NCBI GenBank assembly: GCA_964023275.1
Contig: OZ029919.1
Location: forward strand, 5,867,950 to 5,931,949
DNA from: Norana najaformis
Taxonomy: Eukaryota; Annelida; Clitellata; Crassiclitellata; Hormogastridae
Length of the DNA: 64,000 nucleotides
Direction: 5' to 3'
How positions within the stretch are numbered: the first letter of the stretch is position 1; every line of letters begins with the position of its first letter. The notes beneath the pieces were generated by a model that was not told the DNA's origin, made no database searches, and saw only the letters and a program-made list of their open reading frames with translations. The position numbers and the translations under genes are program-made. Positions 1 to 12,746 of the stretch are shown piece after piece.

Positions 1-1004
1 CAGACAAAGCTATGCAGCCATCTGTACGTTATCTTCTGTTCATCTGTTCTATCTGTGCTAAGTTGTAATGATCTGTTCATCTTGACAGTCATCTGTGTAT
101 TCTTTTGCAAGATGAAAACTAAGCTACGAGCCACTCGATCATTATCTTCTGATCGTTAATCCTTTTCTGCATATATTTCAGTGACAACAACTGTAGATGA
201 AACTATTGTATTATCCAGCGGAATTGTGTTTCTTATTAGCTTTGTTTTTTAGTCACATTGTTTACCGTGTTTTATTTCTAAAATGACATTGTCTAATGAG
301 ATTGATGCTGATTAATTTATGATTCATACTTTAATTTATACCATGTGTTTTGGATAGCTGTTTCATCTCACTATACTTTTGGATTAAACAGGAAGAGATC
401 AGTAACTTGAAGCCAAACCCAAGAAGCAGCCATTGGTGTGAAGTGTTAATGACTTCATTTTGTTAGCCTTAGCCTTAGTGTGATGAGGGTGGATAGCAAG
501 GCGTCTCCTCAGCCGTTTTTAGTGGGACATGATAGCCAAATGGTTAGACTCGGGTTGGAATGCATAGGGTATGGATTGCAGTCTCTCTCGAAGCAATGAT
601 TGTGTAAGGACCTTGTGCAAGTCCTTCACTCACAATTGCTCCGCACCATCGATGCCCTATCATATGGTCATGTGTGCACTTTTGAACTTTGAAAGGGGGG
701 GCAGTAGTAAATGCAGTCATATTTGTATTTGTGTTTTGTATAGTTTGTTTGACCCTCTCCAATCTGCAGTGAACAGTCATTGTACCGGTAGTTATTTTAT
801 AGTTGAGTTTATTAGACAGACGTGACAACAGAAAGGCAGAATTATAGGTGGAATTTGCATCCCAACCCTCTGAGTTGACAGTCTAGTGTGCTAACCATTA
901 GACAGTGCCTTGCTATATGTCTTGATGTGAGTCCTCGTTTATCTGATGCTGTTTGAATTGTGCTTTTCTTGTTACTCTACACTGTACTGGCTTATCTGCT
1001 TCAG
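1..1004. other. 5' edge: intron of the ZFYVE19-like gene, repeat-bearing
   Basis: No exon could be supported here. The stretch lies upstream of the first recognisable ZFYVE19 exon (which begins after a CAG at 1002-1004) and is best read as intron. About half of it (444-925) is SINE sequence, described separately. Confidence 0.5.
444..925 (-). repeat. tRNA-derived SINE (family A) split by a second SINE-like insertion
   Basis: Positions 448-525 match the tail end and 835-925 match the tRNA-like head of a SINE family seen three more times in the window, all in this orientation (29270-29483, 44228-44425, 44637-44860). The marker of the tail is GACTTCATTTTCTTAGCC-like sequence. The marker of the head, on the minus strand, is a TCTAATGGTTAGCA A-box region followed by a GTTGGGATGCAAATTCC B-box region. 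The intervening ~300 bp contains a different element on the plus strand with a TAGCCAAATGG A-box and the tract CAAGTCCTTCACTCACAA, shared with 62980-63015. This is seen directly; the nesting order is inference, and the exact insertion borders are unresolved. Confidence 0.6.
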
Positions 1005-2263
1005 GTCCTGAAGCCTGAAATTCGAAAAACACAACAAGCACAAGTTGACGACCTGCTCGATGAGATTTGCCAGGAAGTTGAGATCGATTCACATGCCTTC
1101 AATCACACAAGTGAGAAATTGAACCAGTTCTGAATTGATTTGAAAAAGTTACACTAATTTTGAAACTGCTGCATAAGAATTCATTACCTTGCCTAGACAA
1201 AGTAAAGTAAAGCTCATGTTTCCACAGTGAAATGTAGCAAACATACAGGAGGCGCTCATTGCCAGGGATGGCAAGGTCCTTGCCACAAGGCCAGTGTATC
1301 ACAGGAATTGCCATTTGCTGCTTAGGTTATGCTGGTACCAAATTTAGCTATATTGCAGTATCTGTAGTGTCAGTAACTGCCTTTCTCGTGATTTAATTTC
1401 ATCTATTTAGGTGACAAATTGAACACAAGCAAGTTACCTAACAGCTTACCTTGTATACCAGTAAAATACCTGTACTACACACAGACCTTTTGGCATATTT
1501 TTATAGATTTAGTCAATATTTACTTTTGGTTGTACAATTTTTTAACTGTTATTACTACTGCCATTAGTGTTAATTTACAAATTAACATAATTCTTGTATG
1601 CAAAATCAATTAAAATTTAGCCAGGCTGATATAAGTTTTAGGCTAAAAATGGATTTTTACTGTTCAGTACAAACTTCTTAGTAGTACTTTATTTTTAGCA
1701 GCTTTTATTTTTTTCAATGTTCTGAATTTGCACTGCAGGGTCTGGAGTTGAGGCAAACGACTTGAACAAGGAGGAACTGCGTCCGAAAATCCAGGGATGT
1801 GCAACATACAACATTGTTGATTCTGCTGCTGACACAGAAATGGCGGATGAGAACACAAAGGGGTCAGAAATAGATCGGATGGTACGTGAGGTGGCAGCTG
1901 AGATGGAGCTAGATGCAAAGAAAGCAGTGGAAGACTTGAGCAAAGACAAAGAACTTTGGAACCGGGTTCAGAGCCTGAAAGCGGACAGAAAAGCAATTGC
2001 TGGGGGTCACCAGGATGAAGACAAAGCCAAAGGTTTGTTTTGTTTTCTTATCCAGAGAGTTTCTTGTTGTGGCACGTAGCTGTTGAACTTCCTGGTACAT
2101 GAAGTGTGCAGGTTCATTTAGCTACTTTTGATAAAATTTCCTCTATATGGCTAATTAACTAGCCATATGTTGATAATCTTACAGCTTCTATAATGTCATT
2201 ATAATAATGCACTAGGCTTCAGTTGATGGCACTCCAAAACAGCTTGGCAGTCTTATATATATA

Positions 2264-2295
<32 letters not shown>

Positions 2296-2448
2296 AAATC
2301 TAATCTAATGACTTCTATAGTGCCATTTTCATATTGAATTTTTTGCTTCTTTTGAGTACTAAAGGTGTACATATTGCATGAAGCATCAGTCAATGGTCAC
2401 TTCAAGTAAAATCAGTCAAAATCATAACACGTTGGAGAATCTTGGTCA

Positions 2449-2487
<39 letters not shown>

Positions 2488-4779
2488 ACGAAGAAATATA
2501 TATGTGTGTATGTATACACACAATATACAAGTATATATTCAGGCATATGTATAACTTTTAAATAATTGTAACTCGGCACTTGATATAGCTTCTAAAAGTA
2601 GTGCGGTGAGAGAACTCCAATGTATGCAGTTAAGTTGTTTCCTATGTTGGAAACTGTTTTAATGGTTTAGAGCTTGTTAAGCAAAGTAACCTGTTTGTAT
2701 AGAATATCCTGCATCCGAATCAGACGAAGAGGATGAAGAAAAGGCAACAAAGAAAATCATTCAACAGGTATGATATGAAGTTCTCGTATTCTTCCGGTTA
2801 TTAACTCCCCAGAAAGTCTTCAAATAAACATCCCAACAAAAGTGACAATCTTTCTGTTCTGGCTTGCCAAGTATGTTGCAGTGTGTAACTGGTTGAACAC
2901 ATGCTTTGAAACATGATGTTGCAATATATTACGAGGATAACGTGGCTTGACTGTGTTAGTGGCTTTTTTGTGTGTGACTACAGCTATTAGAAGAAAATCG
3001 CCTTGAGGAAGAATCTGCTTCCGAAGAATCTGAATTCCGCTCGCTGGATAAGAAGCATTCCAAATCTAGCAAGGTAAATCTTTTATAATTCATTTCAGAG
3101 ATAAATTTTCTTTAGAAAATTTTCGAAGTTTTTGTTACCAGTGTGCTTTAGTTTTTCTATGGAAAATTTTAGAAACTATATAATTTAAGGTGGTCTTTGA
3201 TTGTAGGGTAAAAAACAAAGTTTCAGTTTTCGAATATTGGAACTTGCCAAATTAGTTCAACATATAAAATAATAAATCAGGTTCAGTTTGGTGTATATTG
3301 GAGAATGATTAGAGCTTACACATGACTTTGGAAGTTTCATGTAGTATTGTAGTTTTGCCTTCTTTTTGTCATCTACTTGGTGAATGAAATGTCTACCGTA
3401 GGTATGACTCCCTTCCTAGTAAATGTTGAAAATTGTTTTTTTGTTAACATTCAAATTGCTGTGGAGGGGGAATTGCCATCACGTCTTGGGCCCAGAACGG
3501 GACCCTTCAGAGATTCAGAGAGGCCCGGACCACCGCAAATAGGAGGCCCCAATCTTGAAGCATGCACATCATGAGCCTACTAAATTGCAGTTGTGAATTA
3601 ATGTACAAAAAATGAGAAATGAATATTTATAATTAATGATGAAGTAAATTACAAGACTTGTTGCTAGTTACCAAATCATAAATAGAAAATCTTTGGTTTG
3701 AATAAGAACATTTCTCTCTTATTTTAGAGTAGACAAAAACAGTATGTAAAGATGAGGCCTCATTCCATGTGAGGCCTGGGCCAAATGGCCCTGCTGACCC
3801 CCTTTCTGTTAGTGCCTGCCCCAGAATACCTATCTACACCACTGGCAAGGGTTAAGAAATGCAGATAGCTTAATTCACATCGAAGGTTAGAATAGGCAGG
3901 TGGGTGAAAGTTGCTGAGCTGATAATTTGTGAACACAGTAATGAGAAGAATCCTTGTCTGTCTGCAGGCAGTGGAACCTGCCAATGATTCGGAGAAAGAA
4001 TCAGACGAGTTGCCATGGTGCTGCATATGTAGCAATGATGCTGTTCTTCGCTGTAGCGGATGTGACGGAGATCTCTACTGCCAAAGATGCTACAGGTTGC
4101 CAATGTTACTATCTTTCACGCATCCAACAAGAATTGCTTAGTAATAATCCTCTTAAATTACCAGATTTTTCAGTGGCAGATTTTTCATTGGCAGATTTAG
4201 CCATAAATTTTAAGTTTATCTACATGCTTGTTGGACACCGTGGTTACTGTAATTGGTTTGAGTTCTGTCTTGCAAGGCGGAGTATGCAGGTTTGAACCTC
4301 CTGTTCACAAACTTACTGGGTAGGGACCACACATAGTTGCTCAACACCAATGATTGATGCTTTGTCATTAGATAATGGCACTTAATAAATGCAGAAATAA
4401 TAACAATACTCGATGAATTGATGTGCAGGCTGGGAATATCCAGACCCTAATATAACTTCTTTATGTTTGCCTGGATCCACCCTGTATACATCATAACATC
4501 TTAAACAAATACTGTTTACTGTGTATTGTTATGTTGTCTGTGCGGAGTTAGAATAGAGTTTGAGCTGTAAAAACATACGAGGCCAGCGTGACTGGGATTT
4601 GAAACATAAGACAAGGCAGATGATCTTAATTTTAAAAAGTGAATTCCTTAGAATAAACAATGTTTTGTTTGAAAAAGCCTCATCAGCTTTAAAAGAGAAC
4701 TTCTTAATTTTTTCACAGAGAAGGTCATGATCGATACGACAGAGAAGAACATCAAACGATACCATATAAGAAGAAGTGA
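1005..4779 (+). CDS. ZFYVE19: ZFYVE19/ANCHR-like abscission checkpoint protein, 5' partial
   Basis: Six exons with GT-AG borders and consistent phases: 1005-1110, 1739-2032, 2703-2767, 2984-3073, 3968-4095 and 4719-4779 (stop TGA 4777-4779). Recognition rests on the last two exons, which encode [20 protein letters not shown], then DLYCQRCYR, then EGHD and EEHQT. This is the C-terminal B-box-like zinc-binding module typical of ANCHR, with all its Cys/His ligands in place. Upstream exons are acidic and probably helical ([30 protein letters not shown]), as in the family's middle region. Known role: ANCHR works with VPS4 and Aurora B at the midbody to delay abscission when chromatin bridges persist. 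The N-terminal FYVE-type finger is not in the window, so the protein is incomplete. No poly(A) signal was assigned. Confidence 0.88.
2253..2483. repeat. Two AT dinucleotide microsatellites in a ZFYVE19 intron, with a family D repeat between them
   Basis: AT-rich dinucleotide runs lie at about 2253-2297 and 2447-2483. Between them is a copy of family D, the dispersed repeat whose marker resembles CAAGGCATCAATCAATGG (here at about 2374-2400). All of this is intronic. Confidence 0.75.
4265..4395 (+). repeat. tRNA-derived SINE in a ZFYVE19 intron
   Basis: A B-box-like GGTTTGAACCTCC occurs at about 4290. It is followed by GGGTAGGGACCACACATAG, then GTTGCTCAACACC, then a tail containing the ATGATTGATGCTTTGTCATTAG motif of repeat family D. 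The TAGTTGCTCAACACC block also occurs near 47820 in another SINE (CAGTTGCTTAGCACC). Boundaries are approximate. Confidence 0.55.
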
Positions 4780-5159
4780 TGCCATAACTTCATTTTGTTG
4801 TTTCTTACCTTTTTTATCAGACAATGAAGCATCAAAACACTGTTTAGTCTGGATATTTTCCTTAGCATGGGACCTGGTGCAAGATAAAAAAATTCATAAT
4901 CATTGTAAAATGACTTCAATTCTTGGTTAAAATTCTTTGTCATGCAAACAACGTGAGACATTACATTAAGCATGAAACATTGCTTCTTAAGGAGTGTCCA
5001 ACTACAGAACAATAATGCAATGTAACGTAAATTACCAAAATTTCTCAGCGCCGCACGACAGCTGCATCAGGGAGACCTTGTTGGCTGCTAACATGTCATA
5101 CCCACGACTGAATCTAGGGGATAAGTAAAGGGATTGCCCACAAAGAACACTAGCAGAGG

Positions 5160-5830
5160 GGAAATGTAAACATCTCATGTTTTTGTATAGCGACCATATG
5201 CCCTCAACCCTGCTCATTTTTCAATGAATTTATCGGATGAGATTTGAATGGGTGACACGCCATTAAAAGTCCCCATGAACAGACCTTGATAGCCTGAGAT
5301 TCAAATCTCTAATACAGCCACTATCGGTACGCAAACTGGCATCCTCGCGCACAAAGGTGCATTGACGTACACTCACCAGTTATGCCAACTATGCCAGCAA
5401 CCCCCTGAGGCACACCTCGCCAGCTTAAACAAATGATGTTCTAATTCAATAAGATCATCTCACAATTAAACTCCACATCTTGTGCTGTACTTCTTTCCGT
5501 CTCAGACCGAATCTGTCAGCAAAAGCAACCATTCTCATTAAATGCCTACTATAATTGACTGGCTCTGCAACTGAACCAGACCGTACAGTGTACCTTACTC
5601 AACGATTTTGTTTTTGACTAAGCGCCTGTGTCAAGGTGGTGGGGACCTTAAATGGCGTGGCGCCCATTCAAACGGGCAGCGGTGGTGAAGGATCTCACCC
5701 GAAAAATTCATTGTAAAATGAGCAGGGTCGAGGCCATACGGTCGCTATATAAAACCCAAGGAATCTATATACGTCCTTGTATAAAACCTATACGTTTACA
5801 TTTTACATTTCTCACGACTCAGCTCTTTGG
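5160..5830. repeat. Inverted pair of a dispersed MITE-like repeat (family R)
   Basis: The left copy (about 5187-5280) and right copy (about 5585-5760, minus orientation) share the ordered blocks CGACCGTATGGCCT-like, ACCCTGCTCATTTT, AATGAATTTATCGG, GAGATCCTTCACCA-like and GCCACGCCATTTAA. More copies are at 11892-12125, 22815-23045 and 31290-31395 (+), and at 25215-25310 (-, partial). The flank CAGGCGCTCAGTCAAAAC (here in minus orientation near 5615) also recurs at 12080, 13320, 23000 and 25240. No transposase is visible. Confidence 0.65.
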
Positions 5831-6307
5831 GGGCTGAAGAAATCCGAATATTACGATCGCGATTATAATATCCAGCAATCAATTATACTAACTAGCGCGT
5901 ACTAGATAAATGAAACTTATTGCATGTCGCTTATGGGCTTCCGTATGTTTACAATCACGAAGAGTTCTGAATTTGCTGGCTTTAACTTACTTACTGACAC
6001 TGCAGAATTTCAGCCTATCAGAGGCCCTGCTATATTTCGTCGCTTTCTAGCTACGTATTGGATATGCTGGTTTGAGTTTTTTCACTCATTTACTATTAGA
6101 ATGGAAAATTATAAACTCCTGTTTCTGTTAAATGTTCCTTAGTATGATATAGATTTGTTTTAGCTTGAAGGTTAGTTTAACATTTTGAACATTGAGCTAA
6201 GCAGATTCATTTTGCCCTACATTTGACAAAATGGCGTCGAGGATAAAACACGTTCTGCGGCAAATCAAAGTCGGTGGCCGGTGAATGGATTGTTTCCGAT
6301 TAATAAT

Positions 6308-6410
6308 TAGCAACTTCTAATGTGCCAGTGTCTAATGCACAAGGCATCAACCGATGGCACACCAAAACCAAGCCACAATCAGGTCGATATCCAGAAGGTC
6401 AGTCCGCACG
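6308..6410 (+). repeat. Dispersed repeat (family D), close pair with 59132-59232
   Basis: It carries the ordered blocks TAGCAACTTCTAATGTGCC, TCTAATGCACAAGGCATCAA, ACCAAAACCAAGCC and ATCCAGAAGGTCAGTCCG. The same blocks, with only scattered differences, occur at 59132-59232. The family marker GCACAAGGCATCA is found at many other sites in the window. Confidence 0.7.
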
Positions 6411-7139
6411 AGATTATTACTAATATTAGAACAATAAGTCCAATGAAATTTCAAATTTTGATGAGGATAAAAAGTATGATCTTGACAACTGGTGATTACA
6501 CGCTTTATTAATACCTGAAACATAATTTCAAGCCAAATGGCCTTAGCTTTTAGCCTTGGATACCGTAGTATATACTCTTCGCCTTTAGCTTTAAGTCTTC
6601 ACTTTACGCCAACAGAAAGTTCATTGTTATTTTATTCGACAGTGTGTAAGTGACGAAAACGTGTTAGTAGATTGCTGTGGATGTATCGGCAGATATAGGA
6701 AGACGACTGTGTAGAGGGTGTCCAAAAATATGGACTTCAAAACATTATATTAAACTATATTTGGGACATTTCTGTTGGACAAGTGTATGAATGTAATAAG
6801 TCCAGACTTTATGCTACAATGAGCTTTAGAAGCTGACCTTAGAAATAGATACGGCTTGTGCATAAAATACAGTACATCGTCATCAAGTTTTTGCTCATGT
6901 ATTAGGCATTGGTTTGAGACAACTGCCTTAACACAAGCATGTTGATACCCATACAAAGTATAGGTATGGTTAAAGATGTAAAAATGTTAGTGATGTTTTG
7001 CATTACATAATTCATGCAAACTTTAGTTTTGTTTTGTTTTTATTGTTCATGTCAGGTAACTAGGATGACTTTCCAACAGGTCAATTTTTTCATGCCACTT
7101 CACTGCACATCATTTAATCTTCGATAATCAAGAATCACC

Positions 7140-10100
7140 ATGGCAACAGTAACCATTAGTAACCTCGTTGAGGATCAGCCAGTGGCTGACTCTGTTATTG
7201 ATGTAAGTCAGTTTGTCGAAGTCATCTACTCGTATCGTTGCAAGCTATGCAACCTGATCTTTGATGGATCTGATGCAGCGACAAACCACATAGTCCATAC
7301 ACACCTGCAGGAGGTCTCTATGGTTCCAGGAAATTCTGTGCCTGCTCTGAGGCAGACACTAGGGCAAGGAACTTTGGCAAACGTTGAAACAACTCCTTCT
7401 GGAGATGGCATGCCACATGTTGTTCCAGGTGTAACAGTCACTGGTCTGCAGAGAATAGATTCTTGTAGATCAATCTCTGCTCCGTTGGCTGATGGAGCAG
7501 AGGGATCATTTTTTGTAAAGAGCAATGTCCATGAAGCATCTGTTACTGCAACATCTAGGCAGAGCGTTACTGGTGGTCTTGTTGTAGTTGAGCCATCTGC
7601 TAGTAGTTCATATCAGGAACAAACAGATCTTCAGCTGAACAGTCAGGGCAGTGGCTTACGAGAAATGAGGTTCAACATCAATGGCAACGAAGTCTGGCTT
7701 TCTGTTCCAGAGGATATTACGCTAGGCACAAGCAATACTACAAAGGCTGGTCACTGGGTTAGAAATTCCGTTACCACCTCTACTGATTGCATACAGGCTG
7801 ATTTAAGGGAAATGTTAGACAAAGGTAAGACGCTTAAATTTTTTGAGAATGCTGTAAGTTGTGGACCTGACATTGAACCTCAGTCTTCCTCAATGGCCAG
7901 TTCCATTCCATTGATTCAGACTCTTGATGGCACAAGGCTTGATCCAGGAGAGGCAAGTACAGCAAAGATGAACAGTGAGTCAAATCAGAATGAGTATTTT
8001 GTTTGTTCAAAGTGCAATATGGGATTTATGTCACTGGAAGAATCCACACAGCACGTAAACCAGGCACATATGGAGACCTTTACCTCAACGCAGGCACCTG
8101 ACGAAGTGGTGATGCCACCAAACACAGTAAGCATTGGAACTCAGGCACAGATGTACAAGAAACCAGGCAGAAAGCGCAAGGTCATTCCGACGGGGGAAGT
8201 TATCAATTTGGATGCGGATGGAAATTCAAACCAGCCGGTTGTTGCAGACATGATGGCAGTAAGAAAAGAAGAACCTATGGACAGTTCGGCTGCAATAAAT
8301 GCGGTCAACATGTTGGGCATTGCCAGAGTGGACAGTGAGACAGGTGGACAGAGCAAACGAAGAGTCCGACCGCCAAGGGCACTGATAGAAGACTATTTCA
8401 TCAGTCGAAGAAAACACAAAAAGAGACAGTTGCCGTCAGAATCGTACAATCTGAGCTGCGAAGTTAAGGGATGTTCAGCAAAGTTCCTTAAACCGCAGAG
8501 TCTTGGCTATCACGTGACTTGTCATGCGGCTGTTGGTGATGACGGACTGTCTGCAGGGTTTGTTTGTCCTGAGTGCAAAATGACATTTGCTGCGTGGAAA
8601 GCACTTCGCATGCATCTCTGGAAAGTGCATACCATAGACAATGACCTCTTCAAATGCCAGGCTGCTGCTGGGCCTGGCCTTTGTCGTTATCGGACTGACT
8701 CGCTCCAGAAACTGGAGCTGCACCAGGAAACACACAGCGACGCACGGCCGTACTGCTGTCACAATTGTGGCAAGAGCTTCAGGCAGCGAAATCAGCTAAG
8801 AAATCACGAGTTAACACATCTTGATGGTAAAGGAATGGGACAGTCGTCTGTTGGTGACAGGAACAAAGATTGTCACATATGCAAACGAGTCTTTGCAAAT
8901 CAAAAAAGTCTCAAAAAACACGTTGAGGTAAGATGCCAATCCTTTTTTGCTCAGGATTATCACAGATATTTTATTGCAAGGTTTTTCATTATAAAACAGG
9001 ATTTTCTTTTATCCACTCCTGACTGGATAATGTATTTTGTGCTTTATTTCTACTCAAAAACCTGAATTTAACCCTTGATTCTAGGACTTCTACTACCACA
9101 TACATGCCACTTTTATCTGGTTTAGGCTTTGAACAGTTTGTGCTTTTATTAATTAATGCCAGTTGTGGTCGGGATTGAGCATGAGTCAGAGTTGTCAAAC
9201 TTTAACCTGGTAGGAATCGTCAGTAAAGCACAAGACATTCACTTTAATATTTATGTTATGCCTATGCCTGTCTGTGAACCTAAAGAGTCTAAACTAGAGG
9301 AATTTTGTTGGATCAGAGGGAGATTTGAATCTCAAATTGTGAGATTTAAAGCTGGCATCACTTAACTACTCTGGATGTAAAGGCATTTGCTTGATCTTAC
9401 ACCTTTGACCTTGATGTTATGCCTTTGCTTATCTGTGAAAAAAGTAAACATTTAACCGTCTCTTGGTTTTTTCTCGTTTAGATAGTTCATGACAAGAAGA
9501 AACCATTTCTTTGTAACACATGTGGTCATGAAAGTTCCAGAAAAGCAATGTTGGATTTACATTTACGAACACATACTGGGGAAAAGCCATACAGGTAATT
9601 GTAATTGTGTTTTAATTTTCAGGTGATTTTTGTAATGTTTTCCTTTTTTATGTTAGGGTTGCTTACATCAACAGGTATTTGATAGTTCCTTACAAACTAG
9701 TTTGTCTTAAATCATCACACTCAGATGATAGACCCATTACATATCAACACAAATAACATATTTTTAATGAATCGTAACTATATTTTCCTAGTATTTTCTT
9801 ACTATTATTATGAAAATAGTTTAGACCTTGCAGACCCCCTGAAACAGCTCCCAGTGTCCCCGGACCACACTTTGCGAACTGATGCCATAGATTATAGTAG
9901 AACCTCTTTGCGATGCTACTGTTTAGAGCCAAACATGTTCTGCCACATATCGAGTTTGCATTGTAGTGAAGTCTCATTTTAAATCTGAATTCAGTTTGAG
10001 ATCCCTGACCAGTCAATATTATAATTCTTGTTATAATAAAGTATTCTTTTTTGCTGTCTTTGAGCAGATGTGACATGTGTAACTACATGGCAAGCGATCA

Positions 10101-11016
10101 CAATACTTTGAGACGCCATCGCATGCGGCATACTGGTGAAAAGCCGTACAAATGCCTGTACTGTGCATACTCGTGCATACAGGCGATCTCACTGAAGACA
10201 CATCTGAAAAACAAGCACCCTGGATGCGAGGGCATTTACTTATGTGACAGTTGCCAGTACCAGACTGTTAACAAACAGCACTGGCTGAATCATTTGGAGG
10301 ATCATAAGAATAATCTTATAAACAATGAGGAGTCAGGACAGAACAGTACAAATATGATCCACGTGGTTGTCAGCCCTGACACAGCTGACTTGGGCGACAG
10401 AAACCAAGTAATCTGTGTCAGCGAACAGACGGAGAGCGTAGCGACTACCACTGACCAGAAACTATCTGTTCAGATGCTGAGCGATACCGTTAAAAATGTC
10501 TCGACGCAGCAGTCGTACACTGTTGTTGATTTTGCTTCGCAGTCATACTTGGAACCGGTGATGATGCAGGTCCAAGGATCTGCCGCTGAAATGATGGAAT
10601 TAAAAAACGTTGTGACAACTCTAGATGGAAGAGTTTTGCGCAGTGGAGAAGCAATCGGCCAGCAAGTCGTGCACCTGACTCGATCGCCTGACGGATTTTA
10701 CGTGTTCATGAACGAACAAAGCCATTCGCTCATGGCCCCCGTGCAGACGGCCGATGGTAGAGCACTGTACCAGAGTGCAATTGGGCAGCTGAGCAACGAT
10801 ATGTTTCTTCAACAGACAACGGTTACTGCGGCTGCTGCATCTGCGCTGCAGCTGGCTGATGGATCCTTGTGTCACGATCCAACGGCTGTGGTTTATACAA
10901 CTGCTTCAAGCGACCAGGTGGAAACGGGGGGTCTGCATCATATACTGACAGCAATATCAGCTCAACAAGAGCATAAGCTAGAGACAGGCGTTGAAGCTGA
11001 TCATGAACATGCATAG
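7140..11016 (+). CDS. C2H2 zinc-finger transcription factor, 949 aa, 11 fingers
   Basis: Three exons, 7140-8927, 9482-9594 and 10068-11016 (stop TAG), give 950 codons including the stop. The start is chosen at CACCATGG, a good Kozak context. One finger sits near residue 34 (CKLCNLIF). A long Ser/Thr/Gln-rich region follows, then a finger near 285. From about 440 to 710 comes a cluster of nine: CEVKGC, CPEC, an atypical CQ..CRYR, CHNCGKSF, CHICKRVF, CNTC, CDMC, CLYC and CDSC. The seventh finger overall is completed across intron 1 and the ninth spans intron 2. HTGEKPY linkers join the eighth to ninth and ninth to tenth fingers. A KKPGRKRK-type basic stretch near residue 345 looks like an AT-hook or nuclear localisation signal. 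The C-terminal ~240 residues are acidic and Gln-rich, like an activation domain. Known family role: sequence-specific nuclear DNA binding. The layout recalls ZNF335-type proteins, but orthology is only a guess, so no symbol is given. Confidence 0.9.
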
Positions 11017-11724
11017 CCTTGTCATCTATCTGGTCATGAGTTCAGGGTTTGAAATGTCAACATCTGATACATGAACTTTAGCGTTTTTGACTTCAATGAT
11101 TAACAGTTTAAGCTGGCACGCTGTTTTGAAAATCCCTTGGTTTTCACACATATTCTGTGCCAGCTACCTAAAGACGTGTTGTCTAATAATCTGAACATTT
11201 TCGTAAATGACACAAAAATTTTAGAGTTTGTAGTATTTATTTTTGCCATTCGGCTGCATGATATGATTGCAGCAGTTTTTGTTTGCCTGTGTGTGTTTGC
11301 ACAAAGGACCATTATTGAATAGTGCTGTGAAATTTAAAATTATAATTAATTTTTGTTACTTGTATGATGTAACTAAGCATCACTGGTTGTTGGAATATGT
11401 TGAAAGTAATATTTTCATGAAGAACATAGAAATGTTTCTGTTTCTGACAATGCAGGACATGTGTGAATGGAAGTGGAAATACACGAAAACAAATTATGTA
11501 TTTGAGGGCATTGATTCTACATTTACTGGACAGAAGGCCAAAAACCAGTTATGTGGCTAAAACGGTAGGAAAACTAATAATTTTATAAGGGTCCTCAAAC
11601 TTCTGAAGATGGTAGATGCCAAAAACGATTTCTGAAGTCTTATTGTTAACATGGACCTAAGCAGGAATAAGAAGTGGGAAAACACACATGCATAATCCAA
11701 TTCGTTATACTGTGTGTATATGTA
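11017..11724. other. 3' flank of the zinc-finger gene
   Basis: Presumed 3' UTR and intergenic DNA. No coding exon, RNA gene or convincing AATAAA signal was identified. Short open frames here show no recognisable protein similarity. Confidence 0.5.
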
Positions 11725-12685
11725 GGCCTGTGTAGATATATCAGTAGTCAGATTTTTTCGATTAATATACTCGTTAAAAATTAACAGTAACAGCAATAAC
11801 AATGAAAGTGAAGAGACCAAGCGACCACTTTACCTTTGCTGTAGCTTTTATCGCACAGTAAATGGAAAACGACAAATGTACACTGTTTTATATAGGGACC
11901 GTATGGCCTTGACCCTGCTCATTTTCAATGAATTTATCGGGTAAAATGCTTCACCATTGCTGCCCTTTTGAATGGTAGCCACGCTATTTAAGGCCTACGT
12001 GTAGTCATAATAGTAAAAACTAGAGTATAGTAATTTCTACAGCGCCCACCGATAGCTAAGTCGCGGAAACCAGCTTATTCACAGGCGCCCAGTCAAAACA
12101 AAATCGATGGCAGGAAGGGTTGTACAGACCCGTACTTTGCCTAACGTTACCCTTTCCCACAATACCTTTGTACATGGTTTAGCCATGTTACATACGACTG
12201 TTACATTTGCGCCACATTTTCCAAAATTGTAATGTAATATTGAATATGTGTGTAGTTGCTGTTTAACGACGCTGTGTCATAACGTAGATGATTAGCGTTG
12301 CCCTCCTACTTTATCCATGTTAGGACTGGCACCGCCCGAGTACGGCAGTGGCGGAGTTTGCCTTGCATTTTGAAAATAGAGGTGTCGATCCATAGCTCAC
12401 ATTTAGTTAGCAAGGATTCCTTTTCACTTTCTCTTCTTATAAAATTACTTTAGCCAATTTTATGCCCCAATTTTTATTTATAAAAACGCAATTTCATCTT
12501 AAGAAATATCCTCGAATATAGGTGCAAGTAAAACCAGAATTCATTTGCAGTCGCTTTTGTAAATTGTCGTGTTTTTGAAAATGTTTCATTTGCATTCTCT
12601 AGATGGCAGCACGGTTTTAAAAAAGCCCATTGGGTCAGATTTTTGGCATTACTCGCACGAATCCGAGACACGTCTAGACCATTCC

Positions 12686-12746
<61 letters not shown>

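Larger units (their letters stand above)
4780..7139. other. Intergenic region, repeats only
   Basis: No coding exon was found between the ZFYVE19 stop and the zinc-finger start. It holds an inverted-repeat pair (5160-5280 against 5585-5830) and a family D copy (6308-6410). The promoter and any 5' UTR exon of the zinc-finger gene presumably lie at its right end, but no core element could be assigned. Confidence 0.6.

Noticed and set aside
392..435. Possible extra ZFYVE19 exon (CAG/GAAGAGATCAGTAAC .. CATTG/GTGTGA)
   Set aside because: Only one frame is free of stops and it ends in phase 2, whereas the exon at 1005 needs phase 0; there is no family similarity.
544..828. Two overlapping ~90-codon frames on opposite strands
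   Set aside because: They fall inside the SINE nest and encode no recognisable protein.
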